Shown here piece after piece: positions 47,186 through 56,311 of a stretch of DNA of 63,745 bases. Positions within the stretch are counted from its first letter, which is position 1; every line of letters starts with the position of its first letter. The translations under genes and the position numbers were made by a program. The stretch spans positions 1-63,745 of the forward strand of contig QCBL01000009.1 in NCBI GenBank assembly GCA_003281625.1. Reading direction: 5' to 3'. The notes beneath the pieces are model-generated. The model saw nothing but the letters and a program-made list of their open reading frames with translations. It made no database searches and was not told where the DNA came from. Source of the DNA: Prochlorococcus sp. AG-347-I04. GTDB lineage: Bacteria > Cyanobacteriota > Cyanobacteriia > PCC-6307 > Cyanobiaceae.

Positions 47186-47427
47186 TCGTATCATTTGGTT
47201 GATAAGGCTGATATGACCCCATCTCCTTTAGGATCAAGCAGCAACTGGTGCTGTTTGACGGGAGAAACTAACGATTTTGTTAGCATTTGTGTTTTTGCTC
47301 TAACCGAGCCGGCTTCAGTCACCTTCCTTATGCCCCGTCGAAACCATTACAACCCCAAATAATGGAGTTGAGCGGAATCGAACCGCTGTCCGAAACATCG
47401 GTTGAGATCACCTAGTCCAATTGGACA
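47166..47427 (-). ncRNA. ssrA: tmRNA, circularly permuted (two-piece) form
   Basis: Rescues stalled ribosomes. The minus strand first encodes the acceptor piece: T-arm AGCGG-TTCGATT-CCGCT and the 3' strand CAACTCC-A, with CCA encoded at 47365-47363. After a six-base loop comes the coding piece starting GGGGTTG (47356), which pairs with the acceptor strand including a G-U third pair. The tag at 47284-47234 reads ANKIVSFSRQTAPVAA then TGA. This order is the permutation known in picocyanobacteria and alphaproteobacteria. The precursor 5' end is approximate, near the palindrome GTCCAATTGGAC at 47415-47426. Confidence 0.95.
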
Positions 47428-47486
47428 TTTATATTCTGACAGGCAAAATGGTTATTGAATAGTTTTTTTACTAAGTTTTATCGTAT

Positions 47487-48611
47487 ATGAATGTAGTGGC
47501 ATCATCTCCGGAGGGACTAGAGAAATCTTTAGCGGAAGAAATTTCAAATTTAGGCGGCTTTAATATTAATACTTATAAAAGATTTATTAATTTTGAATGT
47601 GATTTTGAAACTTTTTATAGAGTTCATTTCTATTCCAGATTAGCTTTTCGTTTTTATAGAGAAATTGCAAGTTTTAATTGCTATGATAAGCAATCTTTAT
47701 ATGCCGGGGTTAGAGATTCATTTGATTGGTTAAATTGGTTGCACTTTGATAAAACGTTTAATGTTCAAGTAACTGGGAGAACATCTTCTTTAAGTCATAC
47801 TCATTTCACAGCTCTTGAAGTAAAAAATTCTATAACTGATTTGCAAAAGGCAGTTTGGAATAAAAGATCAAATATTTCTCTAGATAATCCTGATTTTATA
47901 ATTCATCTGCATTTAAATAATAATAAAGCAATTCTCAGTCTTCAAAGCAGCGTAGAAAGCTTACACAAAAGAGGTTATAGACCCGCAATTGGAAATGCTC
48001 CATTAAAAGAAAATTTAGCTTCCGGATTGATAAATATGACTCAATGGAATGGCAAAGTTCCATTAATAGATTTTATGTGTGGCTCGGGTACTTTTTTAAT
48101 TGAGGCAGTCAACCAATTCCTTGGAGTTCCCATAAATATTGATCAAGTATATCTTTTTGAGAATTGGTTGGACTTTAGGAAAGATATTTATCTTAATGAA
48201 AAAAATAAGGCAAAAAATAAAATTATAAATTATGAAAAATTACCAAAAATAATAGGGTGTGAGATTAATAAAAAGGTTTTTGAGCAGGCAAATGTAAACA
48301 TATCATTAGCTGGACTTGAAAATTATATTGAGCTTATAAATAATGATTTTTTAGCACTCCAATTAAGTTGCACACCTGGGATTATCGTATGTAATCCTCC
48401 ATACGGCAAAAAATTAGGCGATGAAAATGAATTGATTTGTTTATATGAACAAATGGGAATCTTTCTAAAGAACAATTTTTCAGGTTGGGAATTTTGGCTG
48501 CTAAGTGGAAATCCAAAACTAACAAAATATTTTAAAATGAAATCTTCATTGAAAATTCCCGTTAGCAATGGGGGAATAGATTGTAGATGGATAAAGTACT
48601 GGATAAGGTAA
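47487..48611 (+). CDS. RlmL-like rRNA/DNA (guanine/adenine) methyltransferase with THUMP domain
   Basis: 374 residues. An N-terminal THUMP-like RNA-binding region (about 1-165) leads into a Rossmann methyltransferase with IDFMCGSGTFLIEAV (SAM motif, about 193-207), GCEINKKVFEQANVN, and the catalytic IVCNPPYGKKLG (about 298-309). The NPPY motif marks N-methylation of guanine or adenine; the layout matches the RlmL m2G2445 methyltransferase half. Older annotations call it N6-adenine DNA methylase, which is less likely given THUMP. It is divergent from tmRNA and converges on the next gene. Confidence 0.87.
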   Translation: MNVVASSPEGLEKSLAEEISNLGGFNINTYKRFINFECDFETFYRVHFYSRLAFRFYREIASFNCYDKQSLYAGVRDSFDWLNWLHFDKTFNVQVTGRTSSLSHTHFTALEVKNSITDLQKAVWNKRSNISLDNPDFIIHLHLNNNKAILSLQSSVESLHKRGYRPAIGNAPLKENLASGLINMTQWNGKVPLIDFMCGSGTFLIEAVNQFLGVPINIDQVYLFENWLDFRKDIYLNEKNKAKNKIINYEKLPKIIGCEINKKVFEQANVNISLAGLENYIELINNDFLALQLSCTPGIIVCNPPYGKKLGDENELICLYEQMGIFLKNNFSGWEFWLLSGNPKLTKYFKMKSSLKIPVSNGGIDCRWIKYWIR

Positions 48612-48612
48612 T

Positions 48613-49014
48613 TTATTTTTTACCTAAAACCGCCTTTGTTGTCTTACCTAAACCCTCTAATGTTTGAGGAAGATAAGGTCCTTTAGCTAATTTTCCTCCA
48701 AGCTTCAAACTTAAGCCTGCAAGAAATAAATCGATAAATATTATGAGTAATAAATTATATTCAATATTCCAGTTATTAAATTTCGTCAGAAAAAGATAAA
48801 AAATAATATGGATGCAAATAAGTACTAATAATAATAATGTACTGCCAATTGCTAAAAATATTCCACCACTAATTAATCTTCTTTTTTCTCTATCTACTTC
48901 TTGAAGAGCTATCCTTACATGCAAATCCATCACTGAACTTGCGATCGCTGAAATTCTAGAGGCGGTACTTGCAAAGTTTTTATTTTTTGGTTTTTCCATA
49001 TTATTTTCTGCCAC
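48613..49014 (-). CDS. Holin-superfamily-III-like (phage holin / Actinobacterial holin X) membrane protein
   Basis: 133 residues with two membrane segments, FLAIGSTLLLLVLICIHIIFYLF (split, about 53-75) and LLLIIFIDLFLAGLSLKLGGKL (about 88-109), after an amphipathic SRISAIASSVMDLHVRIALQEVDREKRRL region. This pattern matches the putative holin-X/DUF1469-type family, which is chromosomal in cyanobacteria and not evidence of a prophage. GTG start at 49014 overlaps the preceding gene by 14 bases, so the two are coupled. Confidence 0.7.
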   Translation of the reverse strand: MAENNMEKPKNKNFASTASRISAIASSVMDLHVRIALQEVDREKRRLISGGIFLAIGSTLLLLVLICIHIIFYLFLTKFNNWNIEYNLLLIIFIDLFLAGLSLKLGGKLAKGPYLPQTLEGLGKTTKAVLGKK

Positions 49015-49462
49015 TGTTAAGGAGAGTTCCTATTAATAAACCAATACCAGCCGCAATAGCAATAGATAATAGTGGTTTTTTTCTTATTGGATTTTCTATT
49101 TTTGGTCTAAGTGTATTGTTAAGTTCTTCTAATAATTCTTCTAATTGACTTTCGATAGGTTCAATTTTTTCTGATATTTCCCAATTGTTTTCTCTTATTG
49201 AATCAATGATTTCAAATAGTTGGCTTTTTATTCCAATTACTGAGGTTCCGCTATGGCTAGCTATTACTTCAACTAAATCATCAATACTCCCTTTTGTAGC
49301 TTCAAGGGTTTGTTGTGCAATGTTAGGCCATTTTTCTTTTATTAAAGGTATTAAACTGTCAATTTTTTCAAGTAACCATTTTTCCGAAATAACTTCTTTT
49401 TCATGAAGATCTGAGTTATTTTCTTTTTCTTCTTTTTCTTTGGGAGGATGGTAAGTCTCCAT
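49001..49462 (-). CDS. DUF883/YqjD-like protein with C-terminal membrane anchor
   Basis: 153 residues: acidic N-terminus, long amphipathic helices (WPNIAQQTLEATKGSIDDLVEVIAS; IEPIESQLEELLEELNNTL), and a glycine-rich C-terminal membrane segment PLLSIAIAAGIGLLIGTLL. This is the layout of the ElaB/YqjD/DUF883 group, some of which tether ribosomes to the membrane in stationary phase; that role is not shown here. It pairs with the holin-like gene downstream. Confidence 0.65.
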   Translation of the reverse strand: METYHPPKEKEEKENNSDLHEKEVISEKWLLEKIDSLIPLIKEKWPNIAQQTLEATKGSIDDLVEVIASHSGTSVIGIKSQLFEIIDSIRENNWEISEKIEPIESQLEELLEELNNTLRPKIENPIRKKPLLSIAIAAGIGLLIGTLLNSGRK

Positions 49463-49650
49463 TATTTAAACTTATTTACTTTAAGATTAGACCCTATTTT
49501 CTTAATTTGGAACCCTTATCTAAAGAATTGTTCGATTTATATAAAATAAAAACATATAAAAGTTTATTTACATTTTATTTATCTACTCTGTTCTGCAAGA
49601 AGGTTTTGTTAAGCTAATACTGAATTTATTTAATGAGTTTAAATTTCATC

Positions 49651-49788
49651 ATGGATATTACATTTGCATCCTTAATTTTTGCATCTCGCACAATCCCTAC
49701 AGATTTTGGATTAGTAGCTGCAGCTATCGCTGGAGCTGGAAGTTTGCTTTTCATAGCTTTAAGATTTGTACCTGATGCAGGTAATTAA
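49651..49788 (+). CDS. Small membrane protein, 45 residues
   Basis: An ATG frame too short for usual thresholds: MDITFASLIFASRTIPTDFG, then a glycine/alanine-rich membrane helix LVAAAIAGAGSLLFIALRFV and a PDAGN tail. In-frame ATG at 49633 would add six residues (MSLNFI). The size and single helix are like a photosystem subunit or accessory protein of the thylakoid, but it does not match PsaM, PsaI, PsbX or PetN that I can recall. The isolated position with its own upstream region favours a real, expressed gene. Confidence 0.7.
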   Translation: MDITFASLIFASRTIPTDFGLVAAAIAGAGSLLFIALRFVPDAGN

Positions 49789-49871
49789 ATAACAGAAATC
49801 ATCTTTAATAAAATATATCTTTATCTCAACTTTGTTTTGAAAATAGATTCTGTTTATTTATTAATTAGATA

Positions 49872-50234
49872 ATGAATAACTGGGTTTTGCTTGAACATAA
49901 AGTTTATTCTGCTAACTCGATTGATATTCATTATGATTTTCTCGTTCAAAATGGCATAGATTGTTTAACTTGGAAATTTTTAAAAATACCTTTATTAAAT
50001 AAAGCTTCTATAGAAATTATTAAGCAGCCAAATCATAGACTTGTATGGTTATCCAGGATAGAACATGAACTTTCTGATAATAGAGGGTTTGTAAAAAGAA
50101 TTGATCATGGAATATTTAAAAACGTTTCTGATAAATTGGACTCTGAACATTATAGATTCATTTTGGATGGTGAACTTCTTTATGGCTTGTTTGAAATTTC
50201 GGGTAATTTTTGCAGATTGAGCAAAAGTTATTAA
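49872..50234 (+). CDS. Hypothetical protein with weak LigD phosphoesterase-domain resemblance
   Basis: 120 residues. NSIDIHYDFLVQNGIDCLTWKFLKIPLL at about 15-42, then NHRLVWLSRIEHELSDNRG and VKRIDHGIF. This spacing recalls the 3'-phosphoesterase domain of LigD (HYDFRLE...W..PKGP...R...H.DY..F.G), including the HYD triad, but later motifs are missing. It could be a degenerate, single-domain relative. No ligase gene lies beside it. The homology is tentative. Confidence 0.55.
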   Translation: MNNWVLLEHKVYSANSIDIHYDFLVQNGIDCLTWKFLKIPLLNKASIEIIKQPNHRLVWLSRIEHELSDNRGFVKRIDHGIFKNVSDKLDSEHYRFILDGELLYGLFEISGNFCRLSKSY

Positions 50235-50310
50235 TACTCATTTATAAATAAACGTAATATTCCTATTGAGAATTTTTGCAAATTAGTTATTCTTATTTAG
50301 CTATTGAGAC

Positions 50311-53300
50311 TTGAGATTGGTACATATCAATCAGGTCGAGTTTGAAAATTTTAAATCTTTTGGGGGAAATGTAAAAATACCTCTTGAAGAAGGTTTTACG
50401 GTGGTTACGGGTCCTAACGGTTCTGGGAAAAGTAATATTTTAGATGGAATTTTATTTTGTTTAGGCCTAGCTAATAGTAGAGGTATGAGGGCTGAAAGAT
50501 TACCAGATCTAATTAATAACTCCAAAGTTAAAGAGGGTAAGTCATCAGAAACATCTGTATCGGTAAAATTTAATATTCAAGATTGGTCTCCCAGAGAGGA
50601 CCTTCCGCCTTTGGAACTAGAAGAAGAGGAAATCGCCCTTAATAAAGGTCAAAAAGAATGGTTAGTTTCTAGAAAATTAAGGCTTATGCCAGGAGGTTCT
50701 TATGCTTCAACTTATACTTCTGATGGAAAACAATGCACCTTGCAACAAATACAGAGAATATTAAGAGATATCAGTGTTGATCCTGAGGGTAGCAATGTTG
50801 TTATGCAGGGTGATGTAACAAGAATAGTATCAATGAATAATAAGGAGAGGAGAAATCTTATTGATGAATTAGCAGGAGTCGCACTTTTTGATGCAAGAAT
50901 AGAACAAACTAATTCAAAATTAAATGACGTTTTCGAAAGACAAGAAAGATGTGAAATTTTAGAAAATGAATTGCAATCTAGTAAAAATAAGCTCGAAAAA
51001 GAATGTGAAAAAGCAAAGCGATATAAAGAGTTGAAGGCAAAACTATTTCAAATAACAGAATTAGAGAAAGTCCTTATTTTTGAAAAACAAGTTAAGCATG
51101 TTGACTCAATAGAAAAAAAAGAAAGTGAAATTGAAAAAAATAAAATATTGTTTAATAAACAAAAAGAATCTATCAATAAAGAAATATCAGTCTTAGAAGA
51201 TGCCTTGAAAATACTGATTGATGAGCTTAAAGAGAAAGGAGAGGATAAATTGATAAAAGTTAATTCTGATATTGGAAGTATTAACTCAAGTTTGAGAGAA
51301 CTTGATAGGATATCAAGTTTGAATAAAGAGGAGGGTATTAAATTACAGAATCAAAGAGATGAAATTGCAATTTCTAAGAGGAATATCGAATCAGAAAAGA
51401 TGAGACAAGAAAATTTTGATGATAATTTTTTAAATCAGTTGAACTTGCAAATTGATGATGTCACTCTAAAGCATAAAGAATCTAGAAAAAAACTTTCGGA
51501 TGCGGCGGGAGAATCTGGAGAATTCTCAAAACAAAGTATCAAATTAAATGCTGAACTTGAAAGTATAAAAAATCAAATTAATCCTTTGGAAGTAAAAAAA
51601 AGGAAAGTTGAAGAAGAAACAATTCAAAATAATATTCAAAAAGATGAGATATTGTCTCAGCTTAACGCCTTAGAGTTAGAAAAGCAGAAACTTTTTGAGG
51701 GTAATCAAAGAAAAAAAGAGACATCCGATACAAAGAACAAAAACTTGGCAAGTAATAGCTTAGAAATTCATTCTTTAAAAAGTGAAATTGATTTATTAAT
51801 TAAAACCAAATCAAGGCTAAACAACGAGCAATTAAGGCTTGAAAAGGATTTATCTAGATTCGAAAGTAGGAAGGAAGCTTTAAATGAATCTAGAGGTTCA
51901 TATGCTCTCAGAATTCTCTTGGAAGCTGGTTTAGAAGGTATACATGGTTATGTAGGTCAACTTGGAGAGGTCAGTGAGAAAAATAGATATGCATTAGAAA
52001 TTGCTGCTGGAAATAGACTCGGACAAATTGTTGTAGATAATGATCATATTGCCGCAAAAGCAATTGAAATACTTAAAAAGAAGAAAGCGGGAAGATTAAC
52101 GTTTTTACCTTTAAATAGAATTAAAAGTCCAAAAAAGAATTATGCAATTTCAAGATTTGAAAATAACAGGGAGAATGGATTTATTGATAAAGCTATTAAT
52201 CTAATTACTTTTGACGAAGTCTATTCAGATGTTTTTCGATATGTTTTTGGAGATACCGTGGTTTTTTCAGATTTATCCTCAGCTAGGTTATCTAAACAAA
52301 ATAATAGATTGGTTACCTTAGGTGGTGAATTATTAGAAGTAAGTGGTGCTATTACAGGTGGTAGTAAGTTAAATAAAGATTTGGCTTTTAGGTTTGGAAT
52401 TAATAATGATATTGATGATTCCAGTCCTATAAAAGAAAGACTATTAGTTATCGAAGAAGCTTTAAAAGAGTCAAATAATGATTTGATAATAAAAAATAAT
52501 AGACTCAGTAAATTAAATTCTAACCGCAGTCAAATAATTGAGGATTGTGCTTCATTTAATAAAGAAATTGAAGTGAATCAAGATTCTCTCAAGGCTGTCT
52601 CGCAAAGAATTGAGGATTGTAAATCGAGATTAAATAAACTTGATGCTGCTAATAATTTATTAGTGAACGAGTTAGATCACTTAAAAAATGAATTGAAGCC
52701 TATTTATGACAAGTTCGATCAATTACAAACCATTCAAAAGTTTAATTATGAAAAAAATCAAAAATCATCATTAATAGCATTTAATAACGACTTTAATGAT
52801 CTTGATAAAAAACTTGAATTACTTATTAAAGAGAGAGATACATTACTAGATAAAAAGAATCAATTTGCTCTAAATAAAGAGCGTATCAATAATTCATTAA
52901 AGATTACCTTATTACAAGAAAAGAACTTACAGGAATCTATTAAACAACTCGCCATTGCTCATAGTAAATGGATAGAAAAAAGAGATGAATTTAAAAAAGA
53001 GCTTTTAGATCTCGATAAGCAAAAAAATGCTCTAGAGAAGGATTTAGGTTTATTGAGAAGGAAGAGAGATGAATTAAATGCTTCAATTTCAAATAAAAGG
53101 CAAGAATATAATAACTATCTCTTGAAGCTTGAATATCTTGAAAGGGATATGCATTCTCTTAAAGAAGAGAAGAGGAGCGAGAAAATAAAATTGGAAAATT
53201 ATAAAAAAGATCTTCCTAATCCTTCCCCGCAGTTTGGAGAATATGAAGGGATGAGTCTTGAATCTTTACAATCAGAAATCTCGATCATAAATGCAAAACT

Positions 53301-53901
53301 GCAAAGCTTAGAACCTGTTAATATGTTGGCCCTTGATGAATTAGAAGAATTAATTGAGAGATTAAATGGTTTGAGAGAAAAATTAGAAATTCTATCTAAT
53401 GAAAGATCTGAATTATTGCTCAGAATAGAAACTGTATCTACGATGCGTCAGGAGGCTTTTATGCAAGCATTTACTGAGGTTGATGGACATTTTAGAGAAA
53501 TTTTTGCAACTTTATCGGATGGAGATGGATTTCTTCAACTTGAAAATCCTAATTCTCCTTTAGAAGGAGGATTAACTTTAGTGGCTCATCCTAAGGGGAA
53601 AAATGTCAGAAGATTAGCCTCTATGTCAGGTGGTGAAAAATCGCTAACGGCCTTAAGTTTTTTATTTGCTTTGCAAAAGTATAAACCTTCACCTTTTTAT
53701 GCATTAGATGAGGTTGATAGTTTCTTAGATGGTATAAATGTTGAAAGATTATCAAAATTAATATCTAATCAGTCATCAAATGCTCAATTTATAGTCGTAA
53801 GTCATAGAAGGCCTATGATTAGTGCGTCTGAACGAACAATTGGGGTTGCGCAAGCAAGAGGTGCTAATACTCAAGTCCTTGGGTTACCAAATGCTGCATA
53901 A
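50311..53901 (+). CDS. smc: Chromosome segregation protein SMC
   Basis: 1196 residues. Walker A GPNGSGKSNILDGILFCLG near 34; two long coiled-coils; hinge about 525-660 (GIHGYVGQLGEV, TLGGELLEVSGAITGGS); C-terminal signature SMSGGEKSLTALSFLFAL near 1104 and Walker B FYALDEVDSFLDG near 1130, with the D-loop after. The coil sequence is Lys/Glu/Asn-rich. TTG at 50311 is the start (RLVHINQVEFENFKSFGG). Partners scpA/scpB are not in the window. Confidence 0.97.
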   Translation: MRLVHINQVEFENFKSFGGNVKIPLEEGFTVVTGPNGSGKSNILDGILFCLGLANSRGMRAERLPDLINNSKVKEGKSSETSVSVKFNIQDWSPREDLPPLELEEEEIALNKGQKEWLVSRKLRLMPGGSYASTYTSDGKQCTLQQIQRILRDISVDPEGSNVVMQGDVTRIVSMNNKERRNLIDELAGVALFDARIEQTNSKLNDVFERQERCEILENELQSSKNKLEKECEKAKRYKELKAKLFQITELEKVLIFEKQVKHVDSIEKKESEIEKNKILFNKQKESINKEISVLEDALKILIDELKEKGEDKLIKVNSDIGSINSSLRELDRISSLNKEEGIKLQNQRDEIAISKRNIESEKMRQENFDDNFLNQLNLQIDDVTLKHKESRKKLSDAAGESGEFSKQSIKLNAELESIKNQINPLEVKKRKVEEETIQNNIQKDEILSQLNALELEKQKLFEGNQRKKETSDTKNKNLASNSLEIHSLKSEIDLLIKTKSRLNNEQLRLEKDLSRFESRKEALNESRGSYALRILLEAGLEGIHGYVGQLGEVSEKNRYALEIAAGNRLGQIVVDNDHIAAKAIEILKKKKAGRLTFLPLNRIKSPKKNYAISRFENNRENGFIDKAINLITFDEVYSDVFRYVFGDTVVFSDLSSARLSKQNNRLVTLGGELLEVSGAITGGSKLNKDLAFRFGINNDIDDSSPIKERLLVIEEALKESNNDLIIKNNRLSKLNSNRSQIIEDCASFNKEIEVNQDSLKAVSQRIEDCKSRLNKLDAANNLLVNELDHLKNELKPIYDKFDQLQTIQKFNYEKNQKSSLIAFNNDFNDLDKKLELLIKERDTLLDKKNQFALNKERINNSLKITLLQEKNLQESIKQLAIAHSKWIEKRDEFKKELLDLDKQKNALEKDLGLLRRKRDELNASISNKRQEYNNYLLKLEYLERDMHSLKEEKRSEKIKLENYKKDLPNPSPQFGEYEGMSLESLQSEISIINAKLQSLEPVNMLALDELEELIERLNGLREKLEILSNERSELLLRIETVSTMRQEAFMQAFTEVDGHFREIFATLSDGDGFLQLENPNSPLEGGLTLVAHPKGKNVRRLASMSGGEKSLTALSFLFALQKYKPSPFYALDEVDSFLDGINVERLSKLISNQSSNAQFIVVSHRRPMISASERTIGVAQARGANTQVLGLPNAA

Positions 53902-53946
53902 ACACACTTTTTTAAATTTATACGTCAGAATGATAAAAAGAAATTT

Positions 53947-55017
53947 ATGAGCTTGTCTAACACATCTGCTAATAAGAATTTCCCTACCTCGGTTCCCAGC
54001 GAACGTTTATGGTTAAGGTCAGAATTAATGGGAACACAAGTGATAACAACTGATACTGGGAGGCGGCTTGGCGTAGTTGGTGAAGTTGTTGTTGATATCG
54101 ATAGGAGAGAGGTGGTCGCTTTGGGATTAAGAGATAATCCACTTACAAGATTTTTACCAGGTTTGCCTAAATGGATGCCTTTAGAAAGTATAAAGCAAGT
54201 TGGAGATGTCATATTAGTTGACTCTCTAGATTCTTTGAGTGAGAGTTTTTCTCCAGAAAGATATGGGAAGGTTATAAATTGTCAAGTAATTACAGAATCT
54301 GGACAACTTTTAGGAAGAGTTCTTGGCTTTTCCTTTGATATTGAGACTGGGGATTTGATATCTCTTGTTATGGGTGCTGTTGGTGTTCCACTTTTAGGTG
54401 AGGGAGTTTTAAGTACTTGGGAAATACCTGTTGAGGAAATTGTGAGTAGTGGTACCGATAGGATTATTGTTTATGAAGGTGCTGAAGAGAAATTGAAGCA
54501 ACTAAGTAGTGGACTACTTGAGAAACTTGGAGTTGGGGGTTCTTCATGGGATGAAAGGGAAGCAAATGGATACTCAGCAAATCTTGTACCTGTTGAGAAT
54601 CAGTTACTTTCAGGTTCTGAATCAGAACAACAAAATAATTTGGTCGAGGAATATGAAGAAGTTGTTGAACAAGATGGTTATGAAGATGATTATGAAGAAG
54701 TTGTTGAACAAGATAATTATGAAGATGAACTTGAATATGTTGAAATAAATGGTTCTTCAGAGCAAATAAGTAACAAAAAAAAGCTATATATGGAAAATGA
54801 TTATTCTGATAAGATTGAGAATCAAAATAGTGTTAATCAAATAGATGAAAAAAACAATATCGATTTTAAGCAAAAGAAACAAATAACTACTAATTTGGCT
54901 TCGAAAAGACCAATTCAAAATGCAACTGAAACTTTAGATATTGAACCATTAGATGAACAAAATTTAGTTCAAGATAATAAAAAATCAGAAAAGTTTGAAA
55001 TTGATGATCCCTGGTAA
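53947..55017 (+). CDS. PRC-barrel domain protein with acidic tail
   Basis: 356 residues. Two PRC-barrel modules: about 20-105 (RSELMGTQVITTDTGRRLGVVGEVVVDI, split) and 110-190 (GKVINCQVITESGQLLGRVLGFSFDIETGDLISLV, split). The C-terminal half is disordered and acidic with a 13-residue repeat YEEVVEQDxYEDD/E twice (DNA 54652-54729). PRC-barrels occur in photosynthetic reaction centre H subunits and RNA-processing proteins; in cyanobacteria these two-domain forms are of unknown function. It follows smc by 45 bases on the same strand. Confidence 0.85.
   Translation: MSLSNTSANKNFPTSVPSERLWLRSELMGTQVITTDTGRRLGVVGEVVVDIDRREVVALGLRDNPLTRFLPGLPKWMPLESIKQVGDVILVDSLDSLSESFSPERYGKVINCQVITESGQLLGRVLGFSFDIETGDLISLVMGAVGVPLLGEGVLSTWEIPVEEIVSSGTDRIIVYEGAEEKLKQLSSGLLEKLGVGGSSWDEREANGYSANLVPVENQLLSGSESEQQNNLVEEYEEVVEQDGYEDDYEEVVEQDNYEDELEYVEINGSSEQISNKKKLYMENDYSDKIENQNSVNQIDEKNNIDFKQKKQITTNLASKRPIQNATETLDIEPLDEQNLVQDNKKSEKFEIDDPW
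54652..54729 (+). repeat. 39-bp tandem repeat, two units, in the PRC-barrel gene
   Basis: Two adjacent 39-base units (54652-54690 and 54691-54729) encode YEEVVEQDGYEDD and YEEVVEQDNYEDE. In-frame and nearly identical at the DNA level, so recent duplication is likely. Confidence 0.9.
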
Positions 55018-55020
55018 TTG

Positions 55021-56286
55021 TTAAAGTTTTCTTAATGAATTAACAATTATAGAAGCAAGTTTTTTTGCAGCACCTTTTTTGCCTCTTTGTTTGTGTAGGT
55101 TATCACTAATACTTTTTAATTGATCTCTATTTCTAATAAGAAATAATACTTCTCTTGCAACTTTTATTGGCGAAATATTACCTATCCTTTCAGGGACAAT
55201 CATTCTTTTAGCTTTAATATTTGGCCAAGCAAAAAACTTCTTTTTTTTAAAATAGAAATTTTTAATTATAAGAGTTAGGCATCTATTTATAAATGAAATT
55301 TTTCCAATTACTCCAAAAATGCCATCCCATGCATTCATCATATTTAAATGTTGAGTTGGTAGAACAACTAGCATTGGAAGACTAATTGCTGCTAATTCTG
55401 CAGTATTTGCTCCAACAGTTGTAATTGCAAGATCACATTCTTTTAATATTTCATAGCAGGGATGTTTCTTGATTAGATAAATCTTTGTATTTTTTGATGT
55501 TTCAATTACATAATCAAAACCAGAGTATTTGCAGTTTTTAATTGTTTTGATTTTTGATGAGTAATATTTAGCAATTGGATTTTTATTGCTTTGAAAAAAT
55601 AAATATTCATTTTTATCAGTGGTCGGGGCAATGGGAATTATAAAATTTATATTTTGATTTTCTTTAGCGATATGATCTGCAACTTCTAAGAAGAAAGGAA
55701 TTCCAACAGATAGCTTTGCTTTCTTAGAACCAGGCAACAATGCAATGTAGTGTTTTTCTTTATTTCTTAATGATATTTCGCTATTAAGTTTAATATCTGC
55801 CATCAAATCGCCAATGACTTTACATTTATGTTTATATTTTTTTGGTATTAACTCTTTTACTTTTACATTCATAGCAGCAATTTCGTTGGTCCATTTAGGC
55901 CATCGCGAAACCCATTCAGCATATGTGATATTTAAATAACCTAATCTTTTAGCTAATAAAATGCTCCAAAATTGATCCCCACCAAGGAAAATAACTACCC
56001 CTTTTTTTGGCCAAAAAGCGAAAGAATTTGGCTTAATTAATAATTTCCAAAAACTTGTGGATTTTGTAATTACTTCGAATTTATTCCATGAATTTGCAAC
56101 TAAAAATTCTTTACCAGTGGCATTTGGGCAAGGGACAAGGACTAACCTAAGAGAGAAATCGCGTTTATCGTCATCACATAGTGATTTATTTATTCTGTTA
56201 AGCTCATCCACTACAGGATTTACCCATGTAGTTAATTCACCAGGACCATTGGAAACTATAACTACTGCAACTGATTTTTTTTTCAT
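55021..56286 (-). CDS. Lipid-A-disaccharide synthase-related glycosyltransferase
   Basis: 421 residues from ATG 56286. N-terminal VVIVSNGPGELTTWVNPVV, central FLGGDQFWSILLAKRLGYLNITYAEWVSRWPKW (split), LLPGSKKAKLSVGIPFFLEV near 225 and ITTVGANTAELAAISLPMLVVLP near 320: a GT-B fold related to LpxB, found in cyanobacteria and of unproven substrate. The frame stays open upstream to 56409, but that part overlaps the tRNA-Leu gene, so the ATG at 56286 is the right start. It is 25 bases downstream of the tRNA. Confidence 0.8.
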   Translation of the reverse strand: MKKKSVAVVIVSNGPGELTTWVNPVVDELNRINKSLCDDDKRDFSLRLVLVPCPNATGKEFLVANSWNKFEVITKSTSFWKLLIKPNSFAFWPKKGVVIFLGGDQFWSILLAKRLGYLNITYAEWVSRWPKWTNEIAAMNVKVKELIPKKYKHKCKVIGDLMADIKLNSEISLRNKEKHYIALLPGSKKAKLSVGIPFFLEVADHIAKENQNINFIIPIAPTTDKNEYLFFQSNKNPIAKYYSSKIKTIKNCKYSGFDYVIETSKNTKIYLIKKHPCYEILKECDLAITTVGANTAELAAISLPMLVVLPTQHLNMMNAWDGIFGVIGKISFINRCLTLIIKNFYFKKKKFFAWPNIKAKRMIVPERIGNISPIKVAREVLFLIRNRDQLKSISDNLHKQRGKKGAAKKLASIIVNSLRKL

Positions 56287-56311
56287 TGCAGTTAAACCAG
56301 AATACATTAAA

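Noticed and set aside
47166..47427. tmRNA as the integration site of the nearby element
   Set aside because: No second copy of the tmRNA acceptor end was seen; the direct repeat is at argJ instead.
48323..48568. Minus-strand open frame inside the RlmL-like gene
   Set aside because: Antisense shadow of the methyltransferase catalytic region.
48613..49014. Prophage from the holin-like gene
   Set aside because: No other phage genes; this holin-like family is chromosomal in cyanobacteria.
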